DNA of 12,148 bases, taken from positions 1 through 12,148 of the forward strand of contig QAKR01000038.1 in assembly GCA_003343705.1 (NCBI GenBank), written 5' to 3'. This stretch comes from Clostridiales bacterium. GTDB lineage: Bacteria; Bacillota; Clostridia; Oscillospirales; UBA644. The notes beneath the pieces were generated by a model. It ran no database searches and had not been told where the DNA came from. It saw nothing but the letters and a program-made list of their open reading frames with translations. Position numbers and translations under genes: made by a program. Below, piece by piece: positions 6,049 through 12,148 of the stretch. The first letter of the stretch is position 1. Each line of letters opens with the position of its first letter.

Positions 6049-8406
6049 ATGATAAAAAAGGTAACAGTCCTTTTACTCACCCTTATATTTGTTATATCGG
6101 CTCTTACTGCTTGCGGTGTGTATAAAAGGAACTTTACAACGACCGACGGCGATGTAAGAGCCTATTTTGTTGAATCGTCATATAAGGTGGAAAAAAGGCA
6201 GACGGAAATACCGGACAGTTCATCTTCTTTTGAGATTTCTATGTGTAAAAATGAAAATGAAGGTTCGCAGATAATAATTAGAAACGATTTCGGGCAGATA
6301 AAAAATGCTTCGATAACTGTTTCTGAGCTTTCTGATAATGTTGGAAACATTATCCCTACAGATAGAATATTTGTATATCGTCAAAGATATATAAACATTT
6401 TCGGGTATGTTAAAGGTTCTGTTGATTGCCCTGATGCGCTTATTCCTATGGAATATGATGATTTAAATTTATACACAGCAGAAAAGGGCGAAAACTTACC
6501 CTATTTCATTGATGTCAAAACGGTTGATACAGATTCAGCCGGAGTCTATAGCGGCAAGGCGACGATAACCTTTGACAGCGGTAAAATTGATATTCCCCTT
6601 AATGTTACTGTTTATGATTTTTCAATTCCCACAGAACCAATGATGAGCACTGTTATGGCTGGACCATGGGACAGTAATATTCTTTACGGTAACGGAATAG
6701 GTTCGGAAATGCTTTTCAAAGAACTGGCTGAAATAAAAATGTCTATGACTTCATATCCTAATGTGAACAGCAGCACTCCTGAAAAATTCGTTGAAACAGT
6801 ATTGCCATATGCCAATGATGAAAGAATTTCTATTTTTTACTGCCCTTCATACATACAAACAATTGATCCGGACGGAACAGTTCATTTTAATACGGAACTT
6901 TTCACTCGCCTTATAAATGAACTACGTAAAAATGGTATTATGGATAAAGCTTATTGGTCATATACCGATGAGCCTCACAGTGCTTACGACCTACAGGTTA
7001 CACGAACTTTCACTAAAGCCATAAAAACAATTGCTCCGGAAGCTCATATAAATGTTGCAATGAATCACTTTGTCGGTGAACTTTTACCTGATGGCTTAGA
7101 AACATGGGCACTTTCATGGCAAGCTACTTCAGATTATAACATTTCGCTAATAAAAAATGCCGGTAATCAAGTTTTTCGATATGGAACGGAAGAATTTTAT
7201 ATTGCCGGAAATAATCTTATAGAGGGTAAAACGCGATTCTGGACACAGCTTAGGCAGGGGATAACAGGATATCTTCAATGGGCAGCTGATAATTACAGAA
7301 CGTATGTTACAAATGTAGAAAGCCCTTATTATCTTTGTGATGAAAACGGGAAACTTATCATGCGCGATTTTTGGAAGGATCCATATGTTTTCATTCCTAT
7401 CGAAGATTACCCTACCTATTCAGCCGGTGGCGACAGCTATTTATTTTATCCCGGTTTTGAAAACGACGGTATAGTTAACAGAAATATGTTAGTTAAAACG
7501 ATAAGGCTTTTCGGTGTTAGGGACGGTATAGAAGATTATAGTATACTTTCAACGCGTCGAAATCAAATCAACGCTCAACTCGAGAGTTATGGTTCGGATC
7601 TTTCACCGGATGTATTTATGGCGAATTTTTACGACAGTTTTAATAATATCATAGATAAAAATTCAGGAAGTTTAGTTTCTGAGTTTGAGAAATATTCAGT
7701 TCAGAAGAAAAAACTATTGGAAGATATAGTAGCGGACAGCAATGTTCTTATTGGCATAGAACGCCTCTCTGATAATGAGTTATTTGCAAAACGATCTGTT
7801 ACTGTTATCGCACCTCAAGACAGCAAAATATTAATAAATGGTAATAAAACAGAGCAAGTCGGAAATAAAGCTTGTACAATTGTTGATGTCAGTAATATTG
7901 AAAGTGAGATTGAGATTTCTGTAAATGGTGTAATTTATGATTATACTGTATATCCTAAATATCTTTATTCTCAAGTACCTGCAATAAATATTAATGATGT
8001 TCAAAAAATTTCAGATACTAATCCGAGACTTAATGCAGATACCTTTTCAAATAACGGAGACGGTCTTAATGTTAATTTAAGCGGCGTGTTTAAATCTTTC
8101 ACAATAAAAACCAATTCAATACTTATTCCAAACGGGAATTTTGCTTCTTGTGGAACTAATCTGTCTGTAAAACTACAAAATAATTCCAAGGAAACATTAG
8201 AAGAGTTTAGTATTGCTTGGAGTAGCGGTATAAATATGGGAAATCTAACGTCGGAAGTTAATCTTGCCCCGGGCGAATCAAAAACTGTTTATTTTGATTT
8301 AGCTGCTTCTGGGATAAGTTATGATAACATTTCGAAAATTGTTTTCACCTTTGAAAACAATGCAAATATCAAAATATTTAATATAGAAATGGTAATGGTA
8401 ATATAA
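6049..8406 (+). CDS. DUF4091/GH123-like lipoprotein, first tandem copy
   Basis: A 785-residue membrane-anchored extracellular protein, probably a glycoside hydrolase. The signal peptide ends in the lipobox LTAC, with lipidated C22. A beta-sandwich N-domain (about 30-190) carries CKNENEGSQIIIR, the 'ENE' block seen in this family. A barrel-like domain (about 195-500) follows, with adjacent acids D307-E308 in SYTDEPH, as in the Asp-Glu catalytic pair of GH123 N-acetyl-galactosaminidases. DUF4091 hallmarks are FRYGTEE (376-382), GITGYLQWAADNYR (404-417), DPYVF, GGDSYLFYPG and VRDGIEDY. Two beta-rich modules (about 570-640 and 645-785) close the protein and match no family I can name. AGGAGA (6035-6040) lies 8 nt before ATG 6049. 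The gene is 12 nt after nifU. Substrate and catalytic activity are inferred, not shown. Confidence 0.85.
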   Translation: MIKKVTVLLLTLIFVISALTACGVYKRNFTTTDGDVRAYFVESSYKVEKRQTEIPDSSSSFEISMCKNENEGSQIIIRNDFGQIKNASITVSELSDNVGNIIPTDRIFVYRQRYINIFGYVKGSVDCPDALIPMEYDDLNLYTAEKGENLPYFIDVKTVDTDSAGVYSGKATITFDSGKIDIPLNVTVYDFSIPTEPMMSTVMAGPWDSNILYGNGIGSEMLFKELAEIKMSMTSYPNVNSSTPEKFVETVLPYANDERISIFYCPSYIQTIDPDGTVHFNTELFTRLINELRKNGIMDKAYWSYTDEPHSAYDLQVTRTFTKAIKTIAPEAHINVAMNHFVGELLPDGLETWALSWQATSDYNISLIKNAGNQVFRYGTEEFYIAGNNLIEGKTRFWTQLRQGITGYLQWAADNYRTYVTNVESPYYLCDENGKLIMRDFWKDPYVFIPIEDYPTYSAGGDSYLFYPGFENDGIVNRNMLVKTIRLFGVRDGIEDYSILSTRRNQINAQLESYGSDLSPDVFMANFYDSFNNIIDKNSGSLVSEFEKYSVQKKKLLEDIVADSNVLIGIERLSDNELFAKRSVTVIAPQDSKILINGNKTEQVGNKACTIVDVSNIESEIEISVNGVIYDYTVYPKYLYSQVPAININDVQKISDTNPRLNADTFSNNGDGLNVNLSGVFKSFTIKTNSILIPNGNFASCGTNLSVKLQNNSKETLEEFSIAWSSGINMGNLTSEVNLAPGESKTVYFDLAASGISYDNISKIVFTFENNANIKIFNIEMVMVI

Positions 8407-8409
8407 AAT

Positions 8410-10737
8410 ATGCATAAAATAAAAACTCTAATTATACCTTTTTTAATTTCTTTAATCATGATTCTTAGTGCATGCTCTGTTTCAGTCCGTGATTTTACCA
8501 CAACAGACGGAGATGTTAGGGCATACTTTGTTGAGAATTCTTATAAAGCGGAAAAATTACAAACGGATATTCCAAGCACAAAAAATTCATTTGAAATTAT
8601 AATGTGTAAAAACGAAGCTGAAGGTGGCCAATTTATACTTCGAAATGATTTGGGGCAAATAAAAAACGCTTCTGTTTCAGTTTCAGAATTAGAAGATTCT
8701 AACGGTAATGTTATTCCGCCAAATCGTGTAAAAATATACCGCGGTAAGTATATGAACCTTTTTGCATTTGATCAAAATGTTTCATATCCGGATGCATTAA
8801 TTCCCATGGAATACGAAGATCTAAACAGTTTTACAGCAGAAAAAGGTGAAAATCTTCCATATTATATTGAAGTTAAAACAGTTGAAAGTGATGTAGCTTC
8901 TACATATAAATCAACCGCAACTGTTACATTTGATAGCGGGAAAATTGATATTCCGATTACTGTTAAAGTTTACGATATTTTATTACCTACAACCCCTTCA
9001 ACAGCAATGAGCGTCAGCGGCCCCTGGGATATAGATACTGTTTATGAAGGCAAAGATGTTAACGCCAGAGCAATGCTTTATAACTTTTTGCTTGATTATA
9101 AATTTTCTCTTGAATGGATAACTTCAGATGCAAGTTCCCCAGAACGGTTTGTAGAAAATATTTTACCTTATGTTAAAGATGAGCGTGTTACAAAGTTTAT
9201 GGCACCCCTTTACGGTGAAACAGATGAAAACGGATATTACGTTTTTAATGTTGCGAAGATGACCAGGCTTGTTGAACTTTTTCGTCAAAACGGAATTATG
9301 GACAAAGCATGTTGGGCAAAATTTGATGAACCATATAAGCCTGAGGATCTTGATTGTCTTGCAAAATTTAATCGTGATTTGCTTGCAATTGCACCGGACG
9401 CTCACCACTCTTGCGCTATCGCATATCATCCCGAGCTCCTTCCGGACGGGCTTGAAACATGGATTTTATCATGGAACTCAGTAAACGAACCTATGGTTAG
9501 TGCTATTTTAGCATCAGGTAATAGAGTTTGGAGATATGGAACAGAAGAAACTTTAATTGGAAACAATAATTCCGTTGAAGCAAAAATTCGATTCTGGCAC
9601 CAAGAACAGTTAGGTATAACAGGCTATTTACAATGGGCCGGAGATAATTTCAGAATTTATGACACAACGTTGAATCCCCCTGCATATAAAGATGAAATTC
9701 GTGATATATGGAATGACCCCTACTGTTTTTATCCGGTTGAACAGTATCCCATGTATTCTGTCGGTGGGGATAGTTATTTGGTTTATCCCGGCCTTGAAGG
9801 CGATGGGATAATAAACAGAAATATAATTGTTCCAACTGTTCGTATAGCCGCTTTACGAGACGGCGCAGATGATTATGAAATGCTGCTTATCAGACGTGCA
9901 CAAGTAGAAAAGCAGCTTAAAAAATATGGAATTGATACAAATTCAGATGCATATATGTCTGTATATTATGAGGCGTTGAATGATATAACAAACGATACGG
10001 CAGGGAACACTCTTTCCAATTTTGATAGATATATAACTGTTAAACAAAAGCTTCTTGATGATATTATTGCTGACAGTGATGTGTTGTTTGCTATAGAGAT
10101 CCCGAAAGATGAATCATCGTTTTCTATAAGAAATATTACTGTTGCAGCCCCTGAAAAGAGTACGATTATTTTTAACGGAAATCAACTTACGCAAAATGGA
10201 TATATTGCAACTACTTCAATTATATTAAATGATCCGATAAGCAGTTTGACATTTACTGTTAATGGTAGAGAATATACATATAACATATATCCTAAGGTCG
10301 TTTCAAAAGGCAGCGAGCTTGTTGACTTATCAAATATTTCAGCTTTAATTGAAGGAAATCAACGGCTTCCGGAATCTTCATTCTCTTATTCGGACGGATT
10401 GTTGAATGTGAATTTTACTGATAAAGTTAAAATTCTATCTATTCCTTTAAGTATGCTTGAATATTCAGATCTTTCATCACAGGGTAAATATCTTGCAATT
10501 GAATTTAAAAATAAGTCTGATTTTGATATTTCTAATATGGATGTAAGTTTTCATAGCGGCCCATCACGTGGTTATGTTAAAAGCGATACTTCTATTAAAA
10601 GCGGTGAAGTTAAAACTATATACTATGATTTATCAAGTGCTGATGTAGACTATTCAAATGTATCTAAGTTGATTTTTACTTTCGCTCAAAACGCAAGTGT
10701 GGAAATTATGGATATACGAATGGTAGATATAATATAA
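8410..10737 (+). CDS. DUF4091/GH123-like lipoprotein, second tandem copy
   Basis: This is a 775-residue paralogue of the preceding protein with the same plan. It has lipobox LSAC with C22, an N-domain with CKNEAEGGQFILR, a barrel with D306-E307 in KFDEPYK, WRYGTEE (374-380), GITGYLQWAGDNFR (402-415), GGDSYLVYPG, LRDGADDY, and two C-terminal beta-rich modules ending at 775. Residues 29-42 (FTTTDGDVRAYFVE) are identical in both copies. The region around 207-300 of the barrel is much more divergent, suggesting different substrates or binding surfaces. The start, ATG 8410, is only 3 nt after the previous stop and has no convincing Shine-Dalgarno, so translational coupling is likely. The pair arose by an old duplication; similarity is plain at protein level but DNA has drifted. 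Predicted to act on the outer face of the membrane, possibly on amino-sugar glycans. Confidence 0.85.
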   Translation: MHKIKTLIIPFLISLIMILSACSVSVRDFTTTDGDVRAYFVENSYKAEKLQTDIPSTKNSFEIIMCKNEAEGGQFILRNDLGQIKNASVSVSELEDSNGNVIPPNRVKIYRGKYMNLFAFDQNVSYPDALIPMEYEDLNSFTAEKGENLPYYIEVKTVESDVASTYKSTATVTFDSGKIDIPITVKVYDILLPTTPSTAMSVSGPWDIDTVYEGKDVNARAMLYNFLLDYKFSLEWITSDASSPERFVENILPYVKDERVTKFMAPLYGETDENGYYVFNVAKMTRLVELFRQNGIMDKACWAKFDEPYKPEDLDCLAKFNRDLLAIAPDAHHSCAIAYHPELLPDGLETWILSWNSVNEPMVSAILASGNRVWRYGTEETLIGNNNSVEAKIRFWHQEQLGITGYLQWAGDNFRIYDTTLNPPAYKDEIRDIWNDPYCFYPVEQYPMYSVGGDSYLVYPGLEGDGIINRNIIVPTVRIAALRDGADDYEMLLIRRAQVEKQLKKYGIDTNSDAYMSVYYEALNDITNDTAGNTLSNFDRYITVKQKLLDDIIADSDVLFAIEIPKDESSFSIRNITVAAPEKSTIIFNGNQLTQNGYIATTSIILNDPISSLTFTVNGREYTYNIYPKVVSKGSELVDLSNISALIEGNQRLPESSFSYSDGLLNVNFTDKVKILSIPLSMLEYSDLSSQGKYLAIEFKNKSDFDISNMDVSFHSGPSRGYVKSDTSIKSGEVKTIYYDLSSADVDYSNVSKLIFTFAQNASVEIMDIRMVDII

Positions 10738-10750
10738 AGGAGTGTTTTAG

Positions 10751-11101
10751 ATGATAAGAAAAGCAAGTGAGTTCAAAAAAGAAATTGTCCCTGAGCTTTG
10801 TGGCGGGAAAGGCGATAGTGTTTTAATGAGCGCATTTTCATCTGACGAAATTAAAAGCAAAGTGTGTTTCTGTGGTACGGTTACGCTGGAGAAAGGTTGT
10901 ACCGTAGGGCTACATCAACATACTGATAACGATGAGATATATTATATCTTAAGCGGTGTCGGCTCTGTTGACGAGGGTACAGGTGTACGTAAACTTGTAA
11001 CAGCCGGCGACGCTATTTTAACCGGAGACGGTGCATTTCATGACATGATAAACGAAGCAGATGAGCCTCTTGTATTTTTGGCTATTGTAATAAATTATTA
11101 A
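10751..11101 (+). CDS. Single-domain cupin protein
   Basis: A 116-residue small beta-barrel protein. Cupin motif 1 is visible as G-x5-H-x-H-x4-E-x6-G, with H55, H57 and E62 in GLHQHTDNDEIYYILSG. Motif 2 is GDAILTGDGAFHDMIN, with H97. All four usual metal ligands are therefore present, so it can bind a divalent metal. Small cupins of this type may be sugar isomerases, dioxygenases or sensors, and the sequence does not decide between them. AAAGGAG (10736-10742) overlaps the previous stop and lies 8 nt before ATG 10751, a strong site. It follows the lipoprotein by 13 nt and overlaps the lipid kinase by one base, so it belongs to the same transcription unit. No signal peptide; cytoplasmic. Confidence 0.88.
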   Translation: MIRKASEFKKEIVPELCGGKGDSVLMSAFSSDEIKSKVCFCGTVTLEKGCTVGLHQHTDNDEIYYILSGVGSVDEGTGVRKLVTAGDAILTGDGAFHDMINEADEPLVFLAIVINY

Positions 11102-11970
11102 TGGAACGTTACTTCATTATAAATCCTGCTGCCGGGCGAGGGGAAGCAGAAAGCCTTGCCCCGGCAGGGCAGGAAATATATTTAACAACCGGTATTGGAG
11201 ACGCGGAGCGTTTTGTTTTAGATAAAGTTGCTACAACACAAAATGAAATACATTTTATTGTATATGGCGGAGACGGAACATTAAATGAAGCCGTTAACGG
11301 AATTATTAAATCTGGTGCATCTGATCGTATTTGTTTGTCTGTCGTTTCGGCAGGTACCGGTAACGATTTTATCAGAAGCTTTGATCAAAAAAACGTTACC
11401 TATAAAGTCGACGCAATTAAATATAATGATAATTATGCGATCAACCTGATAAACATAGGTTTTGATTGCGAAGTAGTACAAAAAGTGGGGCAGCTAAAAA
11501 AACTGCCTTTAATCAACGGTAGTTTTGCATATATTTTAGGTGTTTTAAATGTATTATGTCATAAACTCGGACAAGAACTTGATATTGAACTTACTGATGA
11601 ATATGGAAAAATAACACGAATAAATAAGAACATTTTATTATGCGTTGTTGCAAATGCGTCTTTTTACGGAGGCGGATTTAAAGCTGCTCCATTGGCAAAA
11701 ACTAATGATGGTCTTTTAGATGTTCTGCTTGTAGATAAAGTTTCACGTAAAAGATTTTTGTCATTGGTTGCAGATTATAAAAAGGGCTTACATCTAGACC
11801 ATGATACAAATAATGTGATTCCTCGTTTTTCGGATATTATGACTTATAAACGTTGTAAAAATATAAAAATAAACACTCCTGTCTATCTTTGTGCAGATGG
11901 TGAAATAACAAAACAGGCAAGTATAGAGATATCAGTTGTGCCGAATATAATAAAATTTATTTCATTATGA
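11101..11970 (+). CDS. Diacylglycerol kinase-family lipid kinase (DgkB/YegS-like)
   Basis: This soluble or membrane-associated kinase of 289 residues is related to DgkB and YegS, which phosphorylate diacylglycerol or other lipids and return them to phospholipid synthesis. Motifs are INPAAGRG (7-14), nucleotide-binding GGDGTLNE (56-63), SAGTGND (83-89), NIGFDCEV (118-125), a glycine-rich turn FYGGGFKAAP (188-197), DGLLDV (203-208) and DGE (266-268). This is the full set of the DAGK catalytic and C-terminal domains. The start ATG shares a base with the cupin stop (TAATG) and has no visible Shine-Dalgarno, so translation is presumably coupled. It is the last gene of the operon. The only possible terminator is a weak AT-only hairpin (11952-11977) overlapping its stop. 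DgkB is known to recycle diacylglycerol released in lipoteichoic acid synthesis; that role here is inference. Confidence 0.9.
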   Translation: MERYFIINPAAGRGEAESLAPAGQEIYLTTGIGDAERFVLDKVATTQNEIHFIVYGGDGTLNEAVNGIIKSGASDRICLSVVSAGTGNDFIRSFDQKNVTYKVDAIKYNDNYAINLINIGFDCEVVQKVGQLKKLPLINGSFAYILGVLNVLCHKLGQELDIELTDEYGKITRINKNILLCVVANASFYGGGFKAAPLAKTNDGLLDVLLVDKVSRKRFLSLVADYKKGLHLDHDTNNVIPRFSDIMTYKRCKNIKINTPVYLCADGEITKQASIEISVVPNIIKFISL

Positions 11971-11989
11971 AAATTTTTTGCAAACCCCC

Positions 11990-12018
11990 TTGATTTTTTT
12001 TATTTTATATGATATAAT
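11990..12018 (+). promoter_or_regulatory. Strong promoter upstream of tRNA-Ser
   Basis: TTGATT (11990-11995) and TATAAT (12013-12018) are 17 bp apart, with TGA before the -10 giving an extended TGn element. The predicted start is near 12025, about 72 nt before the mature tRNA end. Confidence 0.8.
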
Positions 12019-12036
12019 ACTTCTCGTGTGTGAAAC

Positions 12037-12071
12037 AGCAGCACAACTGGTTTTTATATTTATATGCTGCT
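12037..12071 (+). other. Hairpin in the tRNA-Ser leader
   Basis: AGCAGCA (12037-12043) and TGCTGCT (12065-12071) form an exact 7-bp stem around a 21-nt U-rich loop, within the transcript leader before the tRNA. No T-run follows, so it is not an obvious terminator. Its role is unknown. Confidence 0.4.
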
Positions 12072-12096
12072 ATGTTTTAAACAATTTAATATAAAC

Positions 12097-12148
12097 GGAG
12101 AAGTCGCCTAGCTGGTCGAGGGCGCATGATTGGAAATCATGTAAACGT
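12097..12148 (+). tRNA. tRNA-Ser(GGA), 3' part cut by the window end
   Basis: The first 52 nt of a tRNA are present. The acceptor 5' strand GGAGAAG is followed by a D-arm, then anticodon stem CATGA/TCATG with loop TTGGAAA, giving anticodon GGA. The sequence then enters what should be the long variable arm of a serine tRNA. The start and the GGAGAAG acceptor strand match clostridial tRNA-Ser. The T-arm and 3' acceptor strand lie beyond the window. Confidence 0.92.

Noticed and set aside
8319..8501. 60-residue minus-strand frame with a hydrophobic segment at the lipoprotein junction
   Set aside because: It is antisense to the end of the first lipoprotein and the signal peptide of the second; the hydrophobicity comes from that low-complexity DNA.
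9163..9835. Short frames on both strands inside the second lipoprotein
   Set aside because: They are shadows of a continuous coding frame with conserved family motifs.
11952..11979. AAAATTT/AAATTTT hairpin with Ts after the lipid kinase
   Set aside because: The stem is only A-T pairs with a 12-nt loop, overlaps the stop codon and is too weak to call; it may still be the operon end.
1..12148. Search for CRISPR repeats, insertion sequences, phage genes, toxin-antitoxin pairs or defence systems
   Set aside because: No spaced direct repeats, transposase motifs, att-like duplications or nuclease domains were seen; the genes are core-type and consistent in base composition.

Overview
This looks like a chromosomal stretch from a low-GC Gram-positive anaerobe, most likely a gut-type member of the Clostridia. 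The grounds are AT-rich DNA, strong Shine-Dalgarno sites (AAGGAGG, AAAGGAG), near-consensus sigma-A promoters with 17-bp spacers, lipoproteins with Gram-positive-style lipoboxes, and clostridial versions of prmA, NifS/NifU, PduL and the tRNA-Ser. The genus is not determinable from this window. I see no phage, insertion sequence, CRISPR array or defence system.

Layout. (1) 1-160: the 3' end of a probable secreted fibronectin-type protein, closed by a terminator. (2) 174-479: an orphan 62-residue OmdA-like small protein with its own putative promoter, ending at a perfect 18-bp AT-only palindrome. (3) 434-2388: a two-gene ABC-2 exporter (ATPase and permease). Its promoter lies inside the palindrome, and a probably bidirectional terminator follows it. 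(4) 2469-3739, minus strand: prmA (ribosomal protein L11 methyltransferase) and a 72-residue conserved-looking small protein. (5) 3766-11970, plus strand: seven tightly packed genes, probably one operon of about 8.2 kb. They are a PduL-type phosphotransacylase, a NifS/IscS cysteine desulfurase, a NifU/IscU scaffold, two tandem paralogous lipoproteins of about 780 residues with DUF4091/GH123-like barrels, a single-domain cupin and a diacylglycerol-kinase-family lipid kinase. Gaps are 18, -1, 12, 3, 13 and -1 nt. (6) 11990-12148: a strong promoter, a leader of about 72 nt, and the first 52 nt of tRNA-Ser(GGA), cut by the window end.

How the genes fit together. NifS and NifU are a standard sulfur-donor and scaffold pair for Fe-S clusters, and PduL would interconvert acyl-CoA and acyl phosphate for fermentative ATP formation. 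The lipoprotein pair is the most unusual content: two membrane-anchored, extracellular, probable glycosidases of a little-studied family, fused in one transcription unit with core metabolic genes. The linkage may only be housekeeping-operon drift. Several annotated starts needed choosing: the permease starts at ATG 1417 and prmA at ATG 3693, both supported by Shine-Dalgarno position and, for prmA, by the promoter position. Nothing here is clearly a new biological system. The tandem lipoproteins and the promoter-in-palindrome are the best leads.
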